A stretch of DNA of 64,000 nucleotides from Lebetimonas sp. JH292 (GTDB lineage: Bacteria; Campylobacterota; Campylobacteria; Campylobacterales; Nautiliaceae), in contig NZ_ATHQ01000001.1 of the NCBI RefSeq assembly GCF_000523275.1, forward strand, positions 1,185,289-1,249,288, written 5' to 3'. The translations under genes were made by a program, and so were the position numbers. Numbering within the stretch: position 1 is the stretch's first letter; each line of letters begins with the position of its first letter. The notes beneath the pieces are model-generated. The model did not search any database. It was not told where the DNA came from and was given only the letters and a program-made list of their open reading frames with translations. Positions 9,039 through 17,039 of this stretch are shown here, in pieces.

Positions 9039-9869
9039 ATGGCGTTTAATTATGATTATTATTTAAGAACGGAAAAAATGCCGACACTTTGGTGTTGGGG
9101 ATGCGGTGACGGTATTATTATGAAAGCTGTTATAAGAGCTATGGCAAAACTCGGATGGGATAAAAACGATGTCTGTGTTGTAAGCGGAATCGGATGCAGC
9201 GGAAGATTTTCAAGCTATATTGACGCAAACACGGTTCATACTACCCATGGAAGAACACTTGCTTATGCAACAGGGGTAAAACTTGCCAATCCTGATAAAC
9301 ATGTTGTTGTTGTAGCGGGTGACGGAGACGGACTTGCCATTGGTGGTAACCACACTATTCACGCATGTAGAAGAAATATAGATTTAAATTTTATTTTAGT
9401 AGATAATTTTATTTATGGGCTTACAAACTCCCAGGTTTCTCCTACAACTCCAAAAGGAGCATGGTCAGTAACTACCCAGTATGGAAATATCGACCCGACT
9501 TTTGATGCTTGTGAATTAGCTAAAGGGGCAGGGGCGACTTTTGTAGCAAGAGAAAGTGTGGCCGAAGCTCAAAAACTTGAAAGAATATTTATAAAAGCTT
9601 TTGGCCATAAAGGGTTTAGTTTTATTGATGTCCATTCAAACTGTCATGTTAATTTCGGTAGAAAGAATAAAATGGCTCAGGCTAAACAGAATATGGACTG
9701 GATTGAAAGCAATTTAGTTCCTAAAGCAAAATGGGATAAATTAAGCGAAGAAGAAAAATATGAATTAAAACAACAGGGTAAAAAACCAAGAGGAATTTTA
9801 TATCAACAGGAGGAACCTGAATACACTGAAGAGTATTATAAATTAATCGATAGAGTAAGGGGTAAATAA
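9039..9869 (+). CDS. oorB: 2-oxoglutarate:ferredoxin oxidoreductase beta subunit
   Basis: The 276-residue TPP-binding subunit shows the cofactor motif GDGDGLAIGGNH and the cluster-ligating CWGCGDG near the N-terminus. It pairs with OorA to bind TPP and a [4Fe-4S] cluster. A GGAG ribosome site lies in the 9-bp gap after oorA. No anomalies are seen. Confidence 0.96.
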   Translation: MAFNYDYYLRTEKMPTLWCWGCGDGIIMKAVIRAMAKLGWDKNDVCVVSGIGCSGRFSSYIDANTVHTTHGRTLAYATGVKLANPDKHVVVVAGDGDGLAIGGNHTIHACRRNIDLNFILVDNFIYGLTNSQVSPTTPKGAWSVTTQYGNIDPTFDACELAKGAGATFVARESVAEAQKLERIFIKAFGHKGFSFIDVHSNCHVNFGRKNKMAQAKQNMDWIESNLVPKAKWDKLSEEEKYELKQQGKKPRGILYQQEEPEYTEEYYKLIDRVRGK

Positions 9870-10429
9870 TGAGAAAACAATTAAGATTTACAGGGGTTGG
9901 AGGACAAGGTGTCCTTCTTGCCGGTGAAATTTTAGCAAGAGCTTATGTCAGGGCTGGTAAATACGGAATTCAGGTAGGTACTTATACTTCTCAGGTAAGG
10001 GGAGGCCCTACAAAAGTTGATATTATCTTAGATGATGAGCCTATTCTTTATCCTTACGCGGTTGACGGTGAAATTGATTTTATGCTTAGCGTTGCAGATA
10101 AATCCTATCAGTTGTTTAAAGAAGGTGTAAAAGAAGGCGGTATAATTGTATATGAACCGAATCTGGTTTATCCGAGTGATGATGACAAAGCGAAATGGAA
10201 AATGTTTGCTATAGATATTATTGATATTGCAAAAGAAAAAGTCGGGAATGTTATTACCCAGTCAGTTGTGGCTCTTGCAATTGCTACAAAAATGAATGAT
10301 ATAGACAAAGATATGGTATATGAAACTATGATTCAAACAGTTCCGCCTAAAGCGGTTGAGATTAACAAAAAAGCATTTGAACTAGGTTTCCAAGCCGCAG
10401 TTGCTGCTTTAGAAAAAGAAAATTCATAA
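9869..10429 (+). CDS. oorC: 2-oxoglutarate:ferredoxin oxidoreductase gamma subunit
   Basis: The 186-residue gamma subunit has the family start FTGVGGQGVLLAGEILARAY and the TYTSQVRGGPTK loop. It completes the four-subunit OOR. Its ATG overlaps the oorB stop (ATGA-type). A strong hairpin terminator follows directly. Confidence 0.96.
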   Translation: MRKQLRFTGVGGQGVLLAGEILARAYVRAGKYGIQVGTYTSQVRGGPTKVDIILDDEPILYPYAVDGEIDFMLSVADKSYQLFKEGVKEGGIIVYEPNLVYPSDDDKAKWKMFAIDIIDIAKEKVGNVITQSVVALAIATKMNDIDKDMVYETMIQTVPPKAVEINKKAFELGFQAAVAALEKENS

Positions 10430-10430
10430 A

Positions 10431-10454
10431 ATTCAAAAGCTTTTGCTTTTGAAT
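10431..10454. terminator. Bidirectional hairpin terminator
   Basis: A perfect 10-bp stem (ATTCAAAAGC / GCTTTTGAAT) with a 4-base loop fills the gap between the convergent oorC stop and the stop of the ferritin-like gene. Its A/T-rich flanks allow use from both sides. Confidence 0.75.
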
Positions 10455-11288
10455 TTATTTCAATGAATCCAAAGCTCTTTTTAGAAGTTCCGCATGATAT
10501 AATTCCTGTCGTGAAATAAACAGTAAAAAATCGCTTAGTTCTTTATTTCCTATTTTTTCAGCCAAAATCAGGCATTGTTTTTCAGCATCCATTTCTTCTT
10601 CAATATTTTCTTTTAAAAATTTCAAAATTCCAATATTTTCATATTTTCCGTGAGGTATTGATCTTGGAAGGGTAAGAACACCCATTTCACTTGCAAACTG
10701 TGCAAATCTTCTTAAATGATAGATTGAATCATATGCCAGATCTGTAAAAGCGGAATTTGCAACCTCATTATCTGAAAATGTTTTTAAATAAGAATAAATT
10801 GTAATGAGTTCATATTCTTTGAATGTTTCTTCCATTAAGAAAAACACAAGTGCTGCTTTTGCATTTTCATCAAGTTTAACACCAGGAAGCTCTTTATTCT
10901 CATTAAATGCTGTGATAATGCATTCCAAATCAAGTTTTTTAATTTGAGATAAAAAGTAACTGTCATCATTTTTAAGTCTTTCAATTGTAGGCGTGTTATA
11001 ATCCTGGTAAAACTTTAGATTCTCCTCTAAATCGTTAACAAGCTCCTCTAATAAATCGGATGCATATTTTTTTTCTATTTTTCTTATTTCCTCAGTATTA
11101 AAATCCATATTAAATTTTACATCTTCATCTTTTGCATCAGCCATCGCCCATACCATATGTCTGTATTTAAACATTGCTATATCTTCAAATAATTTTTTGG
11201 CATTGGTTTCTTTTACCATTACACTTGCATAAATAAATTTAATAAAACTTTCATGAGAAAATCTTATTAATTTTTGATAATCAATCAT
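10455..11288 (-). CDS. Ferritin-like (rubrerythrin-type) protein, possibly two helical bundles
   Basis: The ATG at 11288 (MIDYQKLIRF) is preferred because GGAGAGG lies just upstream; a TTG 30 bases further up is less likely. The 277-residue protein looks like two ferritin-like four-helix segments. The C-terminal one has EEEMDAEKQC and EELYH-like SRQELYHAELLKR, and the N-terminal one has FEDIAMFKYRHMVW. Such ExxH pairs bind a di-iron centre in rubrerythrin-like proteins, which act in peroxide or iron handling. No rubredoxin domain is present. Function beyond the fold is not established. Confidence 0.6.
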   Translation of the reverse strand: MIDYQKLIRFSHESFIKFIYASVMVKETNAKKLFEDIAMFKYRHMVWAMADAKDEDVKFNMDFNTEEIRKIEKKYASDLLEELVNDLEENLKFYQDYNTPTIERLKNDDSYFLSQIKKLDLECIITAFNENKELPGVKLDENAKAALVFFLMEETFKEYELITIYSYLKTFSDNEVANSAFTDLAYDSIYHLRRFAQFASEMGVLTLPRSIPHGKYENIGILKFLKENIEEEMDAEKQCLILAEKIGNKELSDFLLFISRQELYHAELLKRALDSLK

Positions 11289-11345
11289 TACCTCTCCTTT
11301 TTTGATTAATTGTATCAAAAGAAAAAATTTTTTTATTGATATAAA

Positions 11346-12245
11346 TCAATTTTTATGTTTAATAATGTATTTAATGGCATTTTCATAACTTTTTGTATCG
11401 GCTACTCCCTTATAAGCAATGTCAAATGCTGTTCCATGGTCTACTGAAGTCCTGAGTATTGGAAGGTTTAAACTTACATTTATGCTTTCATCAAAATACA
11501 AAGCTTTAAGAGGGGCAAGTCCTTGGTCGTGGTACATTGCAATAAAATTTCCTTTTTTTTCTTTAAAGGCGATATCTGGAACGAGCGGACCGTAAAAAAT
11601 TTCTTTTTCTAAAATTTCGTTTGTTTCTATAACAGCCGGAAATATCTCTTTTATTTCCTCATCTCCTAAAACCCCTCCGTCTCCCGCATGAGGGTTAAGC
11701 GCCAAAACGCCTATTTTTTCAAAATGGGTGCTTCTGTAAAAATCAATAAAGAACTGTATTAATTTTTCTTTTTTTATATTTTTCGGCACTTCTTTTAGGG
11801 GAATATGTTCTGTAAATAAAGCAACATAGAGCTTTTTACACCCAAGCATCATAATCGCTTCTTTTTTAAAAGTATCTCTTAAAACTTCCGTATGGCCTTT
11901 ATATTTAATTCCGGCTTTACTCCAGGCTTCTTTGTTTATTGGAAGGGTGCATATTGCGTCTACTTTTTTTTCTTTTGCAAGTTCAATAGCACTTAAAAAA
12001 CTCTTAAATGAATATTCGGCACTGTTTTTGTCTATTTCCCCCGGATTAATCTCAAAATCCCCTTTAACTTCCACTGTTTCAAAATCATCAGGAATTTCAT
12101 AATTTAATAGTTTTGCACCTTTATTTAGCATTGATTTATTTATACAATATACAGGTTTTACCCATTCTTTAATTTTATTATGACTTTTTAGAGCAATTTC
12201 AAGCCCAATTCCGTTTAAATCCCCTATACTTACTGCTACTTTCAG
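11346..12245 (-). CDS. pdxA: 4-hydroxythreonine-4-phosphate dehydrogenase with a non-canonical (CTG) start
   Basis: PdxA oxidises 4-phosphooxy-threonine in pyridoxal phosphate synthesis. LPINKEAW, YKGHTEVL, LNPHAGDGG and the metal-site YHDQGLAP are all present. The first ATG (12131) would omit the conserved N-terminus. The frame stays open upstream and reads KVAVSIGDLNGIGLEIALKS, the classical PdxA start, preceded by CTG at 12245-12243. No ATG, GTG or TTG occurs between that codon and the upstream in-frame stop. The start lies inside the 3' end of kdsB, so translation may be coupled. A CTG start gives 299 residues, a normal length. Confidence 0.85.
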   Translation of the reverse strand: MKVAVSIGDLNGIGLEIALKSHNKIKEWVKPVYCINKSMLNKGAKLLNYEIPDDFETVEVKGDFEINPGEIDKNSAEYSFKSFLSAIELAKEKKVDAICTLPINKEAWSKAGIKYKGHTEVLRDTFKKEAIMMLGCKKLYVALFTEHIPLKEVPKNIKKEKLIQFFIDFYRSTHFEKIGVLALNPHAGDGGVLGDEEIKEIFPAVIETNEILEKEIFYGPLVPDIAFKEKKGNFIAMYHDQGLAPLKALYFDESINVSLNLPILRTSVDHGTAFDIAYKGVADTKSYENAIKYIIKHKN

Positions 12246-12945
12246 CCATTTCTTTAGCTTTAATTAAATCCTCTTTTGTATCAATCCCAAAACTTTTAGA
12301 TTCAACCTCAATCATTGCTATTTTTTCGCCGTTTTCAAGTACTCTTAACTGTTCAAGTTTTTCAATGTGTTCAAGCCTGCCTTTCATTGTTGTAAATTTA
12401 TCAAGGCTTTTTTTATCGAAACCGTAAATTCCGAGATGTCCTTTGTATCTGTGTGCCTGGTTGTCTCTGTTGTATGGAATTTTTGAGCGGGAAAAATACA
12501 AAGCGTCAGAATTTTTATCAACTACTACTTTTACTAAATTGGGGTCTTGGGCGCTTAATTCGTCTATTATTTTATAACAGCTTACCATTTTAAAGTTTCT
12601 GTTTAAATCAATCAGTTTTTGTTTAACTTTTTGAAGTATAACCGGTTCTAAAAACGGTTCGTCGCCCTGCATATTTATAACAATTTCATTTTCTGGGAGT
12701 TTTAATATATCGCTTGCTTCTTTTATTCTGTCGCTTCCGCTTTTGTGGTTTTTATCTGTAAGCACCGCTTCAAATCCGTATTTTTTACAAACATCAATCA
12801 CTTCTTTTGAATCGGTGGCAATGACCACATCATCAACTTCTTTTGCGCTCTGGGCGCACCATATTATAACGGGTTTGTTTTTTATACTTAGAAGAACTTT
12901 GTTTGGCAGTCTTGAAGAAGAGAGTCTTGCTGGAATTATAATCAT
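12199..12945 (-). CDS. kdsB: 3-deoxy-manno-octulosonate cytidylyltransferase
   Basis: KdsB activates KDO as CMP-KDO for lipopolysaccharide core synthesis. The true start is the ATG at 12945 (MIIIPARLSSSRLPNK), preceded by AAAGGAAA; longer upstream reading is intergenic. NMQGDEPFLE and the final GIDTKEDLIKAKEMA block fit the family, 248 residues. Its last 47 bases overlap the pdxA start in another frame. It shares a compact bidirectional promoter region with the small gene at 12989. Confidence 0.93.
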   Translation of the reverse strand: MIIIPARLSSSRLPNKVLLSIKNKPVIIWCAQSAKEVDDVVIATDSKEVIDVCKKYGFEAVLTDKNHKSGSDRIKEASDILKLPENEIVINMQGDEPFLEPVILQKVKQKLIDLNRNFKMVSCYKIIDELSAQDPNLVKVVVDKNSDALYFSRSKIPYNRDNQAHRYKGHLGIYGFDKKSLDKFTTMKGRLEHIEKLEQLRVLENGEKIAMIEVESKSFGIDTKEDLIKAKEMAESSSKYRGFKRNWA

Positions 12946-12988
12946 CTGTTTCCTTTTTAGGTATAATTTTACAAAAAAAAGGCTTAAA
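12946..12988. promoter_or_regulatory. Compact divergent promoter module (kdsB / small gene)
   Basis: The 43-bp gap has a central TATAATTTTA (12962-12971) flanked by CCTTTTT on the left and AAAAAAAAGG on the right. These are the minus- and plus-strand Shine-Dalgarno regions. One -10-like element must serve both directions or sit very close to the partner one. Confidence 0.6.
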
Positions 12989-13180
12989 ATGATTAATAAA
13001 ATTAAAGAAAAAGTAAAAAACGCAAAACATATAGACGAAAAGAAAAAAAGCATAATTCTGGAAAAAATTGATGAATGGAAACACGATAAAGACGCTATGA
13101 ATCTGATACCGAATTTGTTAATGAAATATTATGAAGAAGACATTAAACCTATTTTAGATGAACTGGGGCTTACTGATTGA
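12989..13180 (+). CDS. Small conserved charged protein (63 aa)
   Basis: The start is the ATG after AAAAAAAAGG. The product (MINKIKEKVKNAKHIDEKK...) is helical, highly charged and soluble, with no recognised domain. It overlaps the next gene's TTG start by 4 bp (TTGA), so it is co-translated with the methyltransferase. The same pairing of a roughly 60-residue protein with this methyltransferase is, as I recall it, found in other Campylobacterota. Function unknown. Confidence 0.7.
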   Translation: MINKIKEKVKNAKHIDEKKKSIILEKIDEWKHDKDAMNLIPNLLMKYYEEDIKPILDELGLTD

Positions 13181-13860
13181 TACTGTATCAGCCAAAAGAG
13201 GGTTACTGTTATAATTCTGATACCTTTTTTTTGTATGATTTTATTACCAAATTTAATATAAAAGGCGATGTTTTAGAAGTAGGCGGGGGATGCGGAGTAT
13301 TAGGGCTTTTAATTAAAAGGGATTTTCCTGAAATTAATTTAACCATTATTGAAAAACAAAAAATAATGAGTGAATTAATTGTAAAAAATCTAAAAGTTAA
13401 CAATTTAAAAGCTGACATTGTCAATGATGATTTTTTAAAATTTGGATTTGATAAAAAATTTGATTATATTATTTCAAACCCTCCTTTTTATAAAGGAACA
13501 CTGAAAAGTGAAAATGAAATAATTAAAATTGCAAGATATGAGGAATTTTTACCTATGAAAGATTTTTTCAAAAAAGTAAACGCTCTATTAAAAGAAAGAG
13601 GGGAATTTATTTTCTGTTATGATGTAAAAAGAATAGATGATATAATTTCAAATATCCCCAAACCCCTTAAAATTACGGATTTGAGGTTTATGTATCCGAG
13701 GATTGGCAAAAACGCATCGTTGGTTTTGATTAGAGCCAAAAGGCACGCTAAATCAATGATAAATGTTCATCCCCCTTTAATCGGGTTTGAAGGGGAAAAT
13801 TATTCAAATGAAGCATATGAAATATATAAAAAAGCTAATACTAAAAGCGTAAAAATATAG
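13177..13860 (+). CDS. N6-adenine methyltransferase, TrmN6 (tRNA1-Val A37) family
   Basis: The 227-residue SAM-dependent methyltransferase begins with a TTG overlapping the previous stop. The SAM site VLEVGGGCGVLGLL and the catalytic NPPF motif (YIISNPPFYKG) identify the N6-adenine class, and the N-terminal YQPKEGYCYNSDTFFL matches the YfiC/TrmN6 family that modifies A37 of tRNA-Val. HemK/PrmC-type activity is less likely because the N-terminal domain is absent. Confidence 0.8.
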   Translation: MILYQPKEGYCYNSDTFFLYDFITKFNIKGDVLEVGGGCGVLGLLIKRDFPEINLTIIEKQKIMSELIVKNLKVNNLKADIVNDDFLKFGFDKKFDYIISNPPFYKGTLKSENEIIKIARYEEFLPMKDFFKKVNALLKERGEFIFCYDVKRIDDIISNIPKPLKITDLRFMYPRIGKNASLVLIRAKRHAKSMINVHPPLIGFEGENYSNEAYEIYKKANTKSVKI

Positions 13861-13865
13861 CGAAA

Positions 13866-13886
13866 AGAGTGAGTGGTGAGAGGTGA
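13866..13886. repeat. Heptamer repeat, GTGAGTG type
   Basis: Degenerate GAGTGAGTGGTGAGAGGTGA lies between the methyltransferase stop and the next gene and supplies that gene's GTG start candidates. It belongs to the dispersed 7-bp repeat family of this window. Confidence 0.6.
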
Positions 13887-14265
13887 AAAATTGATAAGTA
13901 AAGACGGATTTGATTTTAAGTTTAATCCCGATGCCTGCAAAAAATGCGAAGGAAACTGCTGCATAGGCGAGAGCGGATACATTTGGGTAAATCCAAAAGA
14001 AATAGAAGCTATTGCCAATTTTTTGGGGATTGACAAAAATATTTTTATCGACAGATTTTTAATAAAAGTTGGATATAAATATTCAATAAAAGAAAAACCG
14101 TACAAAAAGGGATATGCATGTATATTTTTTGAAAACGGATGTAAAATTTATCCTGTAAGGCCCAATCAATGCAAAACATTTCCTTTTTGGGAGAGGTATA
14201 AAGATGAAAGATATTATGAAGAATTAAAAAACGAATGCCCGGGAGTTATTTTTAATGAAAAATGA
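13873..14265 (+). CDS. YkgJ-family cysteine cluster protein
   Basis: The protein of about 125 residues has the YkgJ cysteine pattern CKKCEGNCC near the N-terminus, then CIFFENGCKIYPVRPNQCKTFPFW and a final ECPG. Such Cx2Cx3CC-containing proteins probably bind a metal or an Fe-S cluster; no reaction is established. The start is uncertain: GTG at 13873 or 13876, or TTG at 13891, all inside or next to a heptamer repeat. The last codons (FNEK-stop) run into another heptamer repeat. Confidence 0.75.
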   Translation: MVRGEKLISKDGFDFKFNPDACKKCEGNCCIGESGYIWVNPKEIEAIANFLGIDKNIFIDRFLIKVGYKYSIKEKPYKKGYACIFFENGCKIYPVRPNQCKTFPFWERYKDERYYEELKNECPGVIFNEK

Positions 14266-14275
14266 AAAATGGATA
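14255..14275. repeat. Heptamer repeat, ATGAAAA/ATGGATA type
   Basis: Three consecutive heptamers ATGAAAA-ATGAAAA-ATGGATA span the end of the YkgJ-like gene and the leader of the TPR lipoprotein gene. Confidence 0.7.
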
Positions 14276-14281
14276 ATTAAA

Positions 14282-15553
14282 ATGAAATATTTAAGATTTA
14301 TGTTGGTAATTTTATTGATTTTTACTGGGTGTAGTGTTAAAAAACCCCAAATCGGTAAAAAAGCATTTGAGCAGGAAGATAATTATATAATTAAAGCTCT
14401 GGTTTTGGAAAATGACAATAAGCTCCTCCAAGCCGCCGATATATATGACTTTTTATATAAAAAAACCGGTAAAAATGTTTATTTTAAAAAAGAAATAGAA
14501 GATTTGTTTTTTGCCAAAAGATATAAAAAAGTTTTAAATTTAACCGAAAATATTAAAAATTTAGATAAAGAAACATTTAAATACAGAATTTTTTCTCTGC
14601 TTGAACTTAAAAAAGGCAGTGAGGCAAAAAAAGAGCTGTTGACGTATTTTAACAAGAAAGAGCCTCTCTTTTATGAACTTATGTCATATATTTTAATAAA
14701 AGAAAAAAAATATAATAAAGCTGCCGATTATATAAAATCATTATATGCTATTAATCATAACAAACATACTCTTTTGGCGTTAGCGGATTTATTAATAAAA
14801 TTAAAAAAATATAATGAAGCGCTTGCATATCTCAGGACACATCTTAAAATATACGGCTGTGAAACCGATGTCTGTGAACGTTTGGCCGAAATATACCGCC
14901 AGACCCAGGATTTTGAAAATTTGGCTTATATATATTCATTAATGGGTAAATATGATAAAAAATATGTTATTTTTGCCTTAAAAATTTATATAGATAACGG
15001 AGATTTCAACGAAGCTTTAAAACTCATTGATAAATATAATCTTGGAGACGAATATAAACTGATTCTTTTTGAAAGCTTTAATAAATATAAAGGTGCTGCG
15101 AATATTGCTTACAAGTTATTTAATAAAACAAATAATCCGGCTTTTTTATTAAAATACTGTATTTTTGAATACGAAGCATATAATAATAAAGAGGCTGCTT
15201 TGGAAGTTATTCCGAAACTTAAATTTTTAGCAAAACTTTATCCTGACAATGATTATATAAATAATTTTTTGGGTTATCTTTTAATTGAATACGATATTAA
15301 TCCAAAAGAAGGGCTAAAATATGTAAAAAAAGCTATTAAAATAAGGCCTGACGATACAGCTTATATAGATTCGCTTGCCTGGGGATATTATAAATTAAAA
15401 AAATGCAAAACCGCATGGGATGTTAATAAAAATTTAGATACGGACGATAAAGAAATCAGTAAACATAAAAAGCTTATAAAAAGGTGCTTTTATGATACTT
15501 CAAAAAATCATACAAAAAACTCAAAAAAATCTGAAAAAAGAAAAAAGCATTGA
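14282..15553 (+). CDS. TPR-repeat lipoprotein
   Basis: The ATG at 14282 (MKYLRFMLVILLIFTGC) is chosen because it begins a proper lipoprotein signal with lipobox FTGC; the earlier ATG lies in a repeat. The 423-residue mature part is all-helical with several TPR-like units (for example YNKAADYIKSLYAIN, YNEALAYLRTHLKIY, PKEGLKYVKKAIKIRPDD). It is probably anchored to the inner leaflet of the outer membrane as a scaffold. Partners are unknown. It overlaps trpC by 62 bp. Confidence 0.8.
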   Translation: MKYLRFMLVILLIFTGCSVKKPQIGKKAFEQEDNYIIKALVLENDNKLLQAADIYDFLYKKTGKNVYFKKEIEDLFFAKRYKKVLNLTENIKNLDKETFKYRIFSLLELKKGSEAKKELLTYFNKKEPLFYELMSYILIKEKKYNKAADYIKSLYAINHNKHTLLALADLLIKLKKYNEALAYLRTHLKIYGCETDVCERLAEIYRQTQDFENLAYIYSLMGKYDKKYVIFALKIYIDNGDFNEALKLIDKYNLGDEYKLILFESFNKYKGAANIAYKLFNKTNNPAFLLKYCIFEYEAYNNKEAALEVIPKLKFLAKLYPDNDYINNFLGYLLIEYDINPKEGLKYVKKAIKIRPDDTAYIDSLAWGYYKLKKCKTAWDVNKNLDTDDKEISKHKKLIKRCFYDTSKNHTKNSKKSEKRKKH

Positions 15554-16265
15554 TGAACTGTTAAACATAAAAAGAAATTTTAAAAATGTAAAAAAAGCCC
15601 TTAAATCAACTTCGGGCAACCCATACAGAATTATTGCAGAGGTTAAAAAAGCAAGTCCTAGTAAAGGAATTATAAGAGAAGATTTTAATCCGGTTGAAAT
15701 TGCCAAAATATATAACGAAATTGCGGACGCCATGAGTATTTTAACCGAGCCTTTCTTTTTTCAGGGAAGTTTAGAATATCTTAGAGAAATAAGTAAATTT
15801 TCTAAAATACCGCTTCTTAGAAAAGATTTTATTATTGATATTTATCAAATAGCAGAGGCTTACAATGCCGGTGCCGATTTTATTTTACTCATTGCAAAAG
15901 CGCTTGATACTGAAAAACTTAAAGAATTATATAATTTTGCTAAAAGTGTTAATTTAGAGGTTTTATTTGAAATTCACGATGAAGAAGATTTAAAAAAAGC
16001 TCTTGATGTAGGAGCAGATATTATCGGATTTAATCATAGGGACCTTAAAACGTTTGAAATGCATATGGATTTAAGTGAAAAGTTGATGCCGCTTTTGCCA
16101 AAAGATGTAATTGTCGTGGCTGAAAGCGGAATAAACAGTTTTGAAACTGTAAAAAAGCTGCATAAAAACGGTGTAGACGCATTTTTGGTGGGTGAACATT
16201 TTATGAGGGGAAATGATATAAAAAAAGATGTTTTGAAATTAAAGGGAATAGATTTTGCTGGTTAA
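15492..16265 (+). CDS. trpC: Indole-3-glycerol-phosphate synthase
   Basis: The 257-residue TIM-barrel enzyme converts CdRP to indole-3-glycerol phosphate in tryptophan synthesis. The signatures IIAEVKKASPSKGIIRED, LLRKDFIIDIYQI, GFNHRDLKTF and VVAESGI are all present, with catalytic Lys and Glu residues intact. Its start lies inside the preceding lipoprotein gene in another frame. It stands alone here, away from other trp genes. Confidence 0.96.
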   Translation: MILQKIIQKTQKNLKKEKSIDELLNIKRNFKNVKKALKSTSGNPYRIIAEVKKASPSKGIIREDFNPVEIAKIYNEIADAMSILTEPFFFQGSLEYLREISKFSKIPLLRKDFIIDIYQIAEAYNAGADFILLIAKALDTEKLKELYNFAKSVNLEVLFEIHDEEDLKKALDVGADIIGFNHRDLKTFEMHMDLSEKLMPLLPKDVIVVAESGINSFETVKKLHKNGVDAFLVGEHFMRGNDIKKDVLKLKGIDFAG

Positions 16266-16285
16266 TTAAAAAAGGCAATAATTTT

Positions 16286-16996
16286 ATGAATGTAAAATAT
16301 TTTTTAAATTTAACTTTTTTAATTTTTTTTATTGGTTGTGCCGAGCATCCAATGGATCCTACTATTAATATGAAACCTCCTAAATATGTGGAAGAAATGC
16401 CGAGTAAAAATGTTAATTATCCTAAAAATCCGGGCTCGCTTTTTACAAACGGGGATAATCTGTTTTCTGATACAAAAGCCATGAAAGTAAATGATATTGT
16501 AACAGTTTTAATTACAGAAACCGTTAAACAATCATCTCAGGCAAGTAAAAAACTTTCAGAAGCAAATTCAGATAACGGCGGAACTTTTGATGCGGGAATC
16601 AGCGGGGGTGTCAGTGTTGCCGGGCATACCGCCCATATTGGGAAAACCGGTATTTCACTGGGGCTGCCCAGTATGAATTCTACAAGAACTTTTAACGGAA
16701 GCGGAACTCAGCAGCATAATGAACTTTTTCAAACAACAATCAGTGCCAGAATTATTAAAGTATTAAAAAACGGAAATTATTTTATTTACGGCACGAGAGA
16801 AGTTTATTTGGATGGACAAAAACAGGTAATCGCTTTAAGCGGTGTAATAAGACCTCAGGATATTGCAGCGGATAATACTATTGATTCAAAATATATAGCC
16901 GATGCCAAAATTAAATATTTTACCCAGGGTGATATAAAAAGAAATATAGAAAAAAACTGGTTTGCTAAAATCTGGGATGCTATTGCCCCATGGTAA
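16286..16996 (+). CDS. flgH: Flagellar basal-body L-ring protein
   Basis: The 236-residue outer-membrane lipoprotein forms the L-ring around the flagellar rod. Its signal ends at the lipobox IGC, and GSLFTNGDNLFSDTKAMKVND followed by the C-terminal VALSGVIRPQDI-like block (IALSGVIRPQDIAADN) is diagnostic. It fits with motAB and fliP later in the window as part of a flagellated cell. Confidence 0.95.
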   Translation: MNVKYFLNLTFLIFFIGCAEHPMDPTINMKPPKYVEEMPSKNVNYPKNPGSLFTNGDNLFSDTKAMKVNDIVTVLITETVKQSSQASKKLSEANSDNGGTFDAGISGGVSVAGHTAHIGKTGISLGLPSMNSTRTFNGSGTQQHNELFQTTISARIIKVLKNGNYFIYGTREVYLDGQKQVIALSGVIRPQDIAADNTIDSKYIADAKIKYFTQGDIKRNIEKNWFAKIWDAIAPW

Positions 16997-17010
16997 TATA
17001 TAATTTAATA

Positions 17011-17039
17011 GTTAAAAGTGAAAAATGAAAAGTTTAGGA
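17011..17039. repeat. Heptamer repeat, AAAGTGA type
   Basis: GTTAAAAGTGAAAAATGAAA and the following AGTTTAGGA lie after flgH and touch the 3' end of the hemW remnant. Confidence 0.6.

Noticed and set aside
11346-12131. Short pdxA starting at the first ATG
   Set aside because: It would remove the conserved N-terminal SIGDLNGIG block that is encoded in frame upstream.
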